Positions 34,401 to 41,726 of a stretch of DNA of 49,169 nucleotides are shown piece by piece. The stretch lies in assembly GCA_030833725.1 (NCBI GenBank), contig JAURGP010000010.1, positions 1 to 49,169 of the forward strand. Direction: 5' to 3'. The translations under genes were made by a program, and so were the position numbers. Numbering within the stretch: position 1 is the first letter of the stretch; each line of letters opens with the position of its first letter. The DNA is from Candidatus Kapaibacterium sp. (lineage in GTDB: Bacteria; Bacteroidota; Ignavibacteria; Kapaibacteriales; Kapaibacteriaceae). The notes below the pieces were generated by a model. That model was not told the DNA's origin. It ran no database searches and saw only the letters and a program-made list of their open reading frames with translations.

Positions 34401-36242
34401 CTGGCCATCGATAACACCGGTGGTCCGTTCAACGGCAATCTGTACTTGTGCTGGTCGGCCGATAGCATTCCCAACATCCACATGTCGCGTTCTACGGACA
34501 ACGGCCAGACGTGGTCGGATCCAATGATGATCCACCCGGATGACCGCTTCGATCAGTTCTGGCCGTGGACGGCTATCGATCCGACAACCGGAGATGTGGC
34601 TACGATGTACTTCGACAGCCGCGACGACTCGGCGAACATTCTCGTGAATGCCTATGTGAGTCTGTCCACGGATGGTGGAAGCACGTGGATCGATCGACGT
34701 GTAGGTGACGATCAGAACGACCTCCGTCGGAATCCGTTTGCTGGCAACACCTTCGCTGGCGACTACAACGGTTGCGATTTCTACAACGGCATCGTCTACC
34801 CATCGTGGATCGATACCCGATTCACAAGTCCTACGAACAACTCCGATAACGACGTCTTCACGGCCATCGTGAACACGCGTGCTCCGGAAGCCCCTTCCAC
34901 CTTCCGCGCTATCACCCTTCCTGACGCTCCTACGAGTATTGACCTCATATGGTCGGCCGTCGACAAGCGAACATTTGGTGAGCCCCTTGCCAACAGCGAA
35001 GCCGTCTTTGTCCTCGAGCGTGAGGGCACAAGAGTCGCGGAGCTGCCATTGTCGACACTCACCTACCTCGACACAGGCCTAACGATTCACCGCGAGTATC
35101 GGTACACACTGCGCGTGATTGCTGGAACCGATACCAGTGCACTGCGACACGCTTCAGCCTACGCTGGAGGATCTCGTCAGCCTGACCGGCCGAGGATCGT
35201 TGCCCTGCAGGGCCAGGAGGACGGCAGCATTCTTGTGACGGCTACCCTCCCAACCCGTCGACTGGATGGCACCACTCGCCTGTTGAATCTCGCAGCCGTG
35301 ACCATCCACGCTGGTGCCTACACGCAGGAGTTCACTGCTGCCGTGCAGGACACGGGCCGTACGATGGAGTTCCGCGTACAGGCCCCAGCCGATGGATGGT
35401 ATGCGGTTGCTGCGCAGGTGATGGATGCCAACGGTGAGGAGAGTCCACGCACGGACTCCATGATGACCTTCACGGGTTCCCTTGACTGGCGTCGTGAATC
35501 CTTCGACACCATGCCCAATCTGTATGTGATCAGTGGGCCGTGGGATCGCGTGACCAACTTTGCCTACTCTGAGCCGGGCTCCCTTCACGATACTCCGCAG
35601 GGCGACTATGCTGCTCGCTCCCGAGATACGGTCGTGCTCTATCCGCATCGCATCGCTCCCCCACGTGGTAGTGCCGGTGTACTTTCCTACCGCATCGCGG
35701 CCTTCTTCAAGGATCGCGACTCCGCCATCGTAGAGTACGCCTGGGACGCTGCCGGCCCCTGGATTCTAGCAAAGGCCTACAACGAAACAACGTACTCCCG
35801 GTGGAGCAATCCACTGTTGGGCGACGATGCCTGGCTGTACGATGCCATCGTCCTTGAACACCCTGCCGGTCAACAGCCGGAGAACGAGGACACGGTCTAT
35901 GTGCGCTTGCGCACCTACGCCAACATTACGGGCCAGTCCGATGGCCTCTACATCGACGACATCTCGATCGATGTGACGTCGTCGGTTCAGAGCAGCTCTG
36001 CGACAATCACCAGCGTCTATCCGCAACCAGCACGCACCCACGTCGTTGCCGACCTCTCTAACGAGCTGTTGGTCGATCACTGCGAATTGATCGATCTCAC
36101 TGGCTCTGTGGTCATCTCACCGTGGCAACAAACTGGCCGCACGCTCCTCCTGGATGTCCGTAGTGTCCCATCCGGCGTGTACACCCTGATCGTTCGCACG
36201 GGGCGCACACTTCAGCGCAAGAGCATTCAAGTTCTTCGGTAA
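31413..36242 (+). CDS. Giant fusion ORF: STAND/AAA ATPase with helical repeats, then secreted Asp-box protein with T9SS sorting domain
   Basis: 1609 residues without a stop. Part A (1 to about 640): Walker A GEAGMGKS at 32-39, Walker B FVLLVDDAHWSD at 161-172 (the DDAHW form of STAND/MalT-like ATPases), a winged-helix-like region near 330-400 and helical TPR-like repeats (about 530-640). Part B: a signal-peptide-like helix at 653-674 (MIASVLLLVVGVGISRAQA), then six Asp boxes (SSDAGRTWS, TDDGGATWA, STDRGLTWL, STDGGESWT, STDNGQTWS, STDGGSTWI), fibronectin-like domains, and a final T9SS type A sorting domain (VYPQPARTHVVADL ... SGVYTLIVRTGRTLQRKSIQVLR in parts). A cytoplasmic ATPase joined to an exported cargo is implausible as one working protein; an internal start at M653 (33369), a deletion fusion or an assembly error are alternatives. 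Confidence 0.75.
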   Translation: MTIPGREDLAQVLNRALAEVRSGRGSLLFLRGEAGMGKSHAVTALAEAAKSTGQPCVRVDCTPPIGSIQVASIQPLQPFGRAIELLYMESEQAAKKRLAMNIGMSLLASLPIAGDIFYAVKAITQDVDEYKRETAALQQKKRTAVVECVDALERAAQQQPFVLLVDDAHWSDPQSIEVLRILAARISEIPLLLVCTVTSSLAERVNLPLASLLRDVPSHVHNLVPLTRQGVDDVLAALAPIIVATEQQRVFLFDRTAGSPGILLEYVEYLRRTQQIDADGSIASSALDDQGLKLSDHPATDMLLHDVPTDDAMTLALCAAEGRECTAFMVAALMNVDVLTAIRTLRRIEHSTGMIRSLGMRTRYGVKTTVYEFTQSVAYTFFLHYPEYEERRHLHQRIAEILTREHDAAALQEVRHQLAAVIAAHSLEIDDTVTAARMLQESYDGCLQFGSPETARLIQQDFLLQPTFADLRIAPDTSTESSTDSGVPVAINQQLRSAATALLDGVADRCLSLARVVLDQPSCTTSERVEALCLAARACSEIGASADAMAYVDEASQLPDVGMRDQCLLLNVRAVLAMHSGDVEMARMLLHDAAQFAQRLSASSRILTLGNIMLLQRQAGEPVQEQFQRTVRTLVEDRSWSGFKQDLSSALTMIASVLLLVVGVGISRAQAPFNPHERLMERAHPTPVERADRMKEEMPLVPLIPLIDESAVFPSMFTNVLMITEENDPLPVQNESSIAVNPLNPRNLIGSAVDYRNNSSTKAYYSSDAGRTWSNVDLGQARPGWRSSNDPSVCFDHLGRGYLCYGGFNRQGNAQFGENGVFVSMTDDGGATWATTHIAVIIHTGQQTADSAFEDKYYIHADTAQSSPHRGNLYIPWKRVINSDSSTQIVIARSTDRGLTWLPPVAVSDRFSQTSEHPTFGQSFPLARTGPDGSVHLVWNSGTEQAIRYARSTDGGESWTEPRILHRYNAFGTKSEVAGNVNSRVKGVVRAEAYPTLAIDNTGGPFNGNLYLCWSADSIPNIHMSRSTDNGQTWSDPMMIHPDDRFDQFWPWTAIDPTTGDVATMYFDSRDDSANILVNAYVSLSTDGGSTWIDRRVGDDQNDLRRNPFAGNTFAGDYNGCDFYNGIVYPSWIDTRFTSPTNNSDNDVFTAIVNTRAPEAPSTFRAITLPDAPTSIDLIWSAVDKRTFGEPLANSEAVFVLEREGTRVAELPLSTLTYLDTGLTIHREYRYTLRVIAGTDTSALRHASAYAGGSRQPDRPRIVALQGQEDGSILVTATLPTRRLDGTTRLLNLAAVTIHAGAYTQEFTAAVQDTGRTMEFRVQAPADGWYAVAAQVMDANGEESPRTDSMMTFTGSLDWRRESFDTMPNLYVISGPWDRVTNFAYSEPGSLHDTPQGDYAARSRDTVVLYPHRIAPPRGSAGVLSYRIAAFFKDRDSAIVEYAWDAAGPWILAKAYNETTYSRWSNPLLGDDAWLYDAIVLEHPAGQQPENEDTVYVRLRTYANITGQSDGLYIDDISIDVTSSVQSSSATITSVYPQPARTHVVADLSNELLVDHCELIDLTGSVVISPWQQTGRTLLLDVRSVPSGVYTLIVRTGRTLQRKSIQVLR

Positions 36243-36269
36243 GGGGCTTTGGGTGAGGGGGCAGCTCAG

Positions 36270-37346
36270 TTACTCCCCCTTCATCCCCTTCAACTCGAAA
36301 GAAATCTTCGTGCCAATGTTGGGTTGACTCTCTACCGTGAGGGTCGCGTTGTGTGCCTCGAGGATGTGCTTCACGATCGCAAGGCCAAGGCCGGTGCCTC
36401 CTACGGCGCGGGAGCGGTCCTTGTCCACGCGGTAGAAGCGTTCGAAGATGCGGTTGATGGAGTCGGCGGGAATTCCTACGCCTGTGTCTTCTACGGAGAT
36501 GCGCACACGGTCGTTGAGCGCAGACCCGTGTACGGTGACAGTTCCCCCATCGCGGTTGTACTTGATGGCATTGTCAATCAGGTTTGTCATCACCTGAATC
36601 AGACGCTCTTTGTCTCCAAACACCGTAAGTGTTGTGCCGGCTGGTACATCTAGGACTACGGACACATTGCGCTGGGTTCCTCGAATCTCCATGGTGTGCA
36701 CAAGATCGTGCAGGAGATCCGCCATGTCGAAGTATCGAAAGGACATGCGCAGTTCGCCACTCTCGATGCGAGAGATGTCGATGAGATCACTGAGGAGCGC
36801 GTTCAAACGAAGGGCGTTTTGATAGGCCTTTTCGAGAAACTGTCGGCTGACCGATGGATCGTCCAGCGCACCGTCAATCAGAGTTTCGAGGTATCCCTGC
36901 ACGGAGAAGATCGGTGTGCGAAGCTCATGCGATACGTTGCCGACAAACTCGCTGCGGACGCGCTCGAGGCGTTTCATTTCGGCGATGTCTCTGGTAGCCT
37001 TTTCGGCCAGCGTATTGATGGCCGTGGCAACATCGGCAATCTCTGACGTGGCCAGTGCAGGCACGTCGATCTCTGACTGCTGAGCCCCCTGCACGATGGC
37101 TCGTGTAGCCTCCTGGATGCGCTGTAGCGGCTCGACCACATGGGTTCGCACGATCCTCTGGACGCTGAGATACATCATGGTACCGCCCAAGACCATCACC
37201 GTAATCAGCAGCGTTACGGTGAGGGGCGAGATCGCACTCATGGAATCCGTGACGATCAGCACTGCAGATACTCCGAGTGCCATGATGATCGTGCTTGCAG
37301 CGATACTGCGGGACAGTACGTGCGATGCCGTTCTGCGAGGTGACAT
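36270..37346 (-). CDS. phoR: Sensor histidine kinase, PhoR-like
   Basis: 358 residues: two transmembrane helices (about 15-35 and 40-60) with almost no periplasmic loop, HAMP (about 61-115), phospho-acceptor His 140 in NVSHELRTPIFSVQGYLETL, then the ATPase with N box LTNLIDNAIKYNRDGG, G1 DTGVGIPADSINRIFERFYRVDKDRS and G2 GGTGLGLAIVKHI. The FERFYRVDKDRSR sequence and lack of a sensor domain fit PhoR of the phosphate system, which senses PstSCAB-PhoU rather than a ligand. It follows the regulator gene by 9 nt. The name is inferred from architecture and the pst-phoU genes 25 kb away, not proven. Confidence 0.8.
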   Translation of the reverse strand: MSPRRTASHVLSRSIAASTIIMALGVSAVLIVTDSMSAISPLTVTLLITVMVLGGTMMYLSVQRIVRTHVVEPLQRIQEATRAIVQGAQQSEIDVPALATSEIADVATAINTLAEKATRDIAEMKRLERVRSEFVGNVSHELRTPIFSVQGYLETLIDGALDDPSVSRQFLEKAYQNALRLNALLSDLIDISRIESGELRMSFRYFDMADLLHDLVHTMEIRGTQRNVSVVLDVPAGTTLTVFGDKERLIQVMTNLIDNAIKYNRDGGTVTVHGSALNDRVRISVEDTGVGIPADSINRIFERFYRVDKDRSRAVGGTGLGLAIVKHILEAHNATLTVESQPNIGTKISFELKGMKGE

Positions 37347-37355
37347 GCCTCCAAG

Positions 37356-38066
37356 TTAGGAGACTTGTTCGCGAAAACGATACCCGACGCCCTTGACGGT
37401 TTCAATCCACGAGGAGTAGTCGCCGAGTTTCTCGCGAATCTTCGAGACGTGTACGTCCACGGTTCGGTCGATGACGTAGACACTCTCTCCCCAAATGCGA
37501 CGCAGGAGCGACTCTCGCGTGAAGACCTTTCCACTATTAGCGGCAAGGAAAGCCAGCAGTTCGAACTCCTTCTTGGGAAAGAAGATTTCCTTTCCCTCGA
37601 TCTTGACCGTATAGTTCTGGCGGTTGATCTCCAGAACACCTACGCGCAGTACCTCGGGAACGGCAATCGTTTCGGTCCGGACCGTCTCACCACCACGGCG
37701 CAGAATCGTCTTGACTCGCGCAATCAGCACGCGAGGACTGATGGGCTTTTGAATGTAGTCGTCGGCACCCAGTTCCAAGCCGAGGATCTGATCGATCTCA
37801 CCGGACTTTGCTGTGAGGAACATGATCGCGGAGGTGGATGTCGCAGCATTCTGTCGGAGCGATCGACATACCTCAAAGCCATCCATGCCAGGCATCATAA
37901 TGTCCAGGATGACCAGATCGGGCAGGTGCTCGAGCGCACGCTGCACTGCCTCTGTTCCGTTACTCGCCGTGACGACCGTATAGCCTTCTTTGCTCAGGTT
38001 GTAGGAGATGAGATCTACAATGTCCTGTTCGTCGTCTACAACAAGTATCTTCTTTTCCAGTGCCAT
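37356..38066 (-). CDS. phoB: Response regulator, PhoB/OmpR type
   Basis: 236 residues: receiver domain with acidic pair D11-D12, phospho-acceptor D55 in LVILDIMMPGMDGFEV, FLTAKSGEIDQILGLELGADDYIQKP with the conserved Lys, and a winged-helix DNA-binding domain (about 135-233) ending SSWIETVKGVGYRFRE. This is the PhoB/OmpR class. It is transcribed before the kinase gene. A perfect palindrome CCTCTATAGAGG (38077-38088) sits 10 bp before the ATG, and TAAC/TTAC repeats 11 bp apart lie further upstream, so it may control itself. Its TAA stop is part of TAACTTGG, which stands 4 nt before the kinase ATG. Confidence 0.85.
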   Translation of the reverse strand: MALEKKILVVDDEQDIVDLISYNLSKEGYTVVTASNGTEAVQRALEHLPDLVILDIMMPGMDGFEVCRSLRQNAATSTSAIMFLTAKSGEIDQILGLELGADDYIQKPISPRVLIARVKTILRRGGETVRTETIAVPEVLRVGVLEINRQNYTVKIEGKEIFFPKKEFELLAFLAANSGKVFTRESLLRRIWGESVYVIDRTVDVHVSKIREKLGDYSSWIETVKGVGYRFREQVS

Positions 38067-38076
38067 AGCAGCCGTC

Positions 38077-38088
38077 CCTCTATAGAGG
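38077..38088. promoter_or_regulatory. Perfect 12-bp palindrome before phoB
   Basis: CCTCTATAGAGG, 10 bp upstream of the phoB ATG. It could be an operator or, in mRNA, a small hairpin near the ribosome binding site (GAGGGA on the coding strand). Short palindromes also arise by chance. Confidence 0.35.
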
Positions 38089-38125
38089 TGGAGGTAGTTC
38101 CCAAAACTATGGCCGGGGTGGCATC

Positions 38126-38152
38126 ACATTACCGTAAAATACTCGTTACATT
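38126..38152 (-). promoter_or_regulatory. Candidate Pho box between phoB and the divergent T9SS protein
   Basis: On the minus strand the sequence contains TGTAACGAGTA followed by TTTTACGGTAATG, with TAAC and TTAC exactly 11 bp apart, and it includes CGGTAATGT, the same 9-mer that opens the first two units of the porin Pho box. It lies in the 124-bp divergent region and could serve both genes. Confidence 0.45.
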
Positions 38153-38190
38153 GGCTCTGCGAAGCCGCTTCAGACGTTGTATTTTACTGC

Positions 38191-41100
38191 GTGTCTACCC
38201 TGCAACGATCGATGTTCTTCGTGCTGTCGGCTGCCATCCTGTGTGCGATGGCGGGCGAGGTTGTTGCACAGCGTCGGTCGTGGAACTGGTACTTTGGCGA
38301 CCGAGCCGGCATCACCTTTCGCAATGGAGTCGTAGAGCCCCTTACCGATGGCGTACTACAAACGGACGAAGGCTGCGCGACGTTCTCCAACCCAGCCAAT
38401 GGGCAACTCTGGTGCTACACGGACGGCGTTACGGTATGGAATCGGAACCATGAACCCATGCCGAATGGTAGGGGGCTTAACGGTGACGCCTCCACGAGTC
38501 AAAGCGCGCTGATCGTCCAGATGCCAGGCACCACCAACAGATTGGTGATTATCACGCCTGCACCCATTACGTCGAGTGATCCCGGATCGAGGTGCTTGTG
38601 TTTGATGTACTCCATCGTGGACATGCAGGCCGACGGTGGCTTGGGTGACGTGGTGGAGAAAAACGTGGTACTTATCAGCGATGTGACGGAGCATGTCACA
38701 GCTACTGCCACCTGTGATGAGTCTGGTTGGTGGATCATCGCCCGTAGGAGCTCGCTGTCGGAGTTCGTCAGTTTTCGTCTTACGGCCACCGGTTTCGATC
38801 CCGTGCCGACGATTTCTCCAGCCGGCACACTGCCAGCCATTCGCGACGTTGGACAGATGCACACCTCACCGGATGGCCGAAGGCTTGTGATCACAGCTCC
38901 GTCGGGTGAAGCCCATCTGTATCGGATTCTTCGCACCACTGGCCGTCTCTACGATGGAATCAGCCTGTTTGCTGGAGAAGGTGTTGGTACCACCTACGGT
39001 GCAGCGTTCACGACCAACAGCGCCTACGTCGTGGTTGGTGCCACGGAGTCGGGCCTGCGCAACGGTACGGCGTTGTACCGTTTTCGAATCGATCGCGATG
39101 CCGCCAGTGCCATTCGCGCTTCACGTGAGAACATCGGCTTTGTTCCTGGCGTACCCAAGTATGCGGCCCTGCAGCTAGCCTCCGATGGTAATATCTACGT
39201 GGCAAAACCCGACCAGCAACATCTGGCTCGCGTTACTGCGGCGCAATCACCCACCCCTGTGGTCGAAGACAATGCCGTCACCCTATCTGGAACATGTAGA
39301 ACCGGCCTTCCGAACATCGTTGGCTGGTTGTTCGGTTCGCATCCGCCAGGCGACCAGACCTGCGCTCTGCCAGATGCATTGGTAGGTGATACCACGATCT
39401 GCGTAGGATCGTGCGTAACGCCCCTGTCGCGCTCTGTAGGCGCGATCACCGGCTGGGAGTGGTCGATACCGGGTGCTGTGCCAGCCACAAGCGCCGATCG
39501 TGCGCCACAGTTCTGCTTCCCCGATCCTGGCAGGTTTGTGGGTACGCTTATCGTGGAAAATGCCAGTGGACGGGACACCACCACGTTCACCATCCTTGTG
39601 CGAACAGGACCGAACATCGACGTACCGTCAGAGGTGGAGATCTGCGACGGCGATACGATTGGTATCACGGCTAATGGTGCAGCCACCTATCAGTGGAAGC
39701 CAAGCATTGGCGTATCGGACCCTACATCACAGAGCCCGTTGTTCTTTCCGCGCACAGAAACCGTGTACACCCTGATCGGCACCGATGCTCTGGGTTGCGT
39801 GGATTCCACCACTGTTCGCATCAAGGTCGTCCGGCTGACGGCAGGACCGGACCGCGTGATCTGTCCCAGAGATATCGTACAACTCACGGCCGACAGCGCA
39901 GACACCTACCTGTGGCAGCCATTGGACGGGTTGTCGGATCCCACCGTGCGAAGCCCCTTCGCGTTTCCATCCGCTTCAACAACGTACACCGTACAGATGA
40001 CACGTGGCGGATGTACCGTGGTTGATACCGTGCAGGTCGAAGTGTCGTCGGCGCTTGCGGTGGAGATTCAAGCACCGGCCCAAGCCTGCGAAGGTGCACG
40101 CGTAGAAGTTCGCGTTCCCGACGCATTCGATACCTACCGGTGGTCGGGTGATGGTGTCGAGCCCTCTGACAGCTCCCGCACGTGGGTGGTGGTGCAGGCC
40201 AATGGACGCATCGTCGTCGAGGTGTCTTCTGGCAACTGTACCGCTATGGATACTGCCGTGATCGCCATTGGTGGCGGACCAACCGTAACTGCCAGCAGCG
40301 ACACAACCGTCTGTGCCGGCGAGCGCGTGGAGCTTACAGCTCAGGCTTCGGAGGGAACCGTCATCTGGACAACCCGTGCCGGTGTCGTGATTGGATCGGG
40401 ACCAACGGCCACTGTGCAGCCGACGATCACAACCACCTACGTCGCGACGGTGAGCACGAGCCCATCCTGCGTTGGCTTTGATACGGTGGTTGTCGTAGTG
40501 CGGGACGGTCCGGTGATTTCTGCTGGTCCGGATCTAGGCGTGTGTCGCGGAGATGCTATTCTGATCCAAGCGCAGGGTATTGCTGACAGCTACCTGTGGC
40601 AACCCACTGATGGACTCAGCAGTGCGACCGTGATGGCACCGGTCGCCCAACCAGACCGCACGACCACGTACATCGTGATGGCCGAGCGCAACAACTGCAT
40701 TGCCTACGATACCGTTGTGGTGGAGGTCTCCGAGGGCACGGTATCGGTAGCTGGGGGCACAACAATCTGCATTGGCGAAGAAACCCAACTGATTGCCTCG
40801 GGCAGCAGCCGGTATGAATGGTCTCCGGCCGATGGCCTCAGCGATGCCACCATCGCAAATCCACTGGCAAGCCCCTTAACCACCACCACCTATCGTGTAG
40901 TGGGAAGCGATCGCTTCGGCTGTGTCGACACGGTGTTTGTAACGGTATCGGTACTTGATACGCTGGGGCTCACACTGCGCGTGGGCGAAGTGGTTGCCGA
41001 GGCAGGCGCTACGAATGTTGGTATTCCCGTGTTCGTAGACGTAGACGCCGGATCACTTCCCGTGCGCATTGATGAGCTTCGCGCCACGTTGGTGTTTGAT

Positions 41101-41667
41101 GCTAGTGCCTTCATCCCCGATTCTGCCGAGCGCGGACTGATTGTGACCAGTCAGCGAGGGACGGAGCAGCTTGTGTACCTGCTCATGCGGGACATTCCGA
41201 TTGTGACAACAGGGCAACGCATCACGCAGATTCGCGGCACGGTACTCCTGAGCTCTATCAGTACCGTTCCGTTGCGATGGGAAGATGTGTCGTGGTCGGG
41301 ATTGACGTGCCCTCGTGAGGAGACGATCAGTGGCCGGCTCCTCATCACCGGCTGTAATATCAGGAATCGCGCTGTGCAGCTCTTTGCTCCTACCACGGTG
41401 CAGGTGGTGGCACGATCCTCCGACGACGTCATCGAGGTGACGATTGAAGGGGGCGAGCCGGGAGAGTTTCAGGTAGCGGTGGTATCTGTCAGTGGTCAGG
41501 TTCTTACCACCGAGGTGATTCGGCGGACTCTGGATCAGACTCCGGACCAGCGTACACCGCATACCGTTACACTTCGTATGCACGATCTGGCCAGTGGCTT
41601 GTACTACATCACCACACGGACGCCATCCGGAGCGCACACAGTGCCCGTTGTGTGGATGGAAGAGTAG
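38191..41667 (+). CDS. Secreted T9SS cargo protein with PKD domain and SprB-like repeats
   Basis: 1158 residues. A GTG start at 38191 or the ATG at 38212 gives signal peptide MFFVLSAAILCAMAGEVVAQ. Residues 28-400 resemble the N-terminal module of gliding-motility-associated proteins (WYFGDRAGITFRNG, LTDGVLQTDEGCATFS, YTDGVTVWNRNHEPMPNG). A PKD-like domain follows (AGAITGWEW...FPDPGRF), then about five Ig/SprB-type repeats of 80-90 residues, several with YLWQP.DGLSDPT and CVDTV patterns. The last 90 residues are a T9SS type A sorting domain ending LASGLYYITTRTPSGAHTVPVVWMEE in parts. It is probably carried to the surface by the type IX system. TATTTTAC ends 3 nt before the GTG. A shared Pho box with phoB is possible. 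Confidence 0.85.
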   Translation: MSTLQRSMFFVLSAAILCAMAGEVVAQRRSWNWYFGDRAGITFRNGVVEPLTDGVLQTDEGCATFSNPANGQLWCYTDGVTVWNRNHEPMPNGRGLNGDASTSQSALIVQMPGTTNRLVIITPAPITSSDPGSRCLCLMYSIVDMQADGGLGDVVEKNVVLISDVTEHVTATATCDESGWWIIARRSSLSEFVSFRLTATGFDPVPTISPAGTLPAIRDVGQMHTSPDGRRLVITAPSGEAHLYRILRTTGRLYDGISLFAGEGVGTTYGAAFTTNSAYVVVGATESGLRNGTALYRFRIDRDAASAIRASRENIGFVPGVPKYAALQLASDGNIYVAKPDQQHLARVTAAQSPTPVVEDNAVTLSGTCRTGLPNIVGWLFGSHPPGDQTCALPDALVGDTTICVGSCVTPLSRSVGAITGWEWSIPGAVPATSADRAPQFCFPDPGRFVGTLIVENASGRDTTTFTILVRTGPNIDVPSEVEICDGDTIGITANGAATYQWKPSIGVSDPTSQSPLFFPRTETVYTLIGTDALGCVDSTTVRIKVVRLTAGPDRVICPRDIVQLTADSADTYLWQPLDGLSDPTVRSPFAFPSASTTYTVQMTRGGCTVVDTVQVEVSSALAVEIQAPAQACEGARVEVRVPDAFDTYRWSGDGVEPSDSSRTWVVVQANGRIVVEVSSGNCTAMDTAVIAIGGGPTVTASSDTTVCAGERVELTAQASEGTVIWTTRAGVVIGSGPTATVQPTITTTYVATVSTSPSCVGFDTVVVVVRDGPVISAGPDLGVCRGDAILIQAQGIADSYLWQPTDGLSSATVMAPVAQPDRTTTYIVMAERNNCIAYDTVVVEVSEGTVSVAGGTTICIGEETQLIASGSSRYEWSPADGLSDATIANPLASPLTTTTYRVVGSDRFGCVDTVFVTVSVLDTLGLTLRVGEVVAEAGATNVGIPVFVDVDAGSLPVRIDELRATLVFDASAFIPDSAERGLIVTSQRGTEQLVYLLMRDIPIVTTGQRITQIRGTVLLSSISTVPLRWEDVSWSGLTCPREETISGRLLITGCNIRNRAVQLFAPTTVQVVARSSDDVIEVTIEGGEPGEFQVAVVSVSGQVLTTEVIRRTLDQTPDQRTPHTVTLRMHDLASGLYYITTRTPSGAHTVPVVWMEE

Positions 41668-41713
41668 TCACGCCTGCTGCGGCTTGCCTGCTGGGGCCTC
41701 GAGAGCAAAGTCC

Positions 41714-41721
41714 TATTTTTG
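41714..41721 (+). promoter_or_regulatory. Candidate -7 box (TATTTTTG) before the TonB-dependent receptor
   Basis: Exact TAnnTTTG match ending 5 nt before the ATG at 41727, in the 59-bp gap after the preceding gene. Another example of the near-leaderless arrangement. Confidence 0.5.
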
Positions 41722-41726
41722 AGGCT

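Noticed and set aside
36240-36295. Bidirectional terminator between the giant ORF and the kinase gene
   Set aside because: GAGGGGG and CCCCC can pair over 6-7 bp but with a 13-nt loop and no T-tract on either strand.
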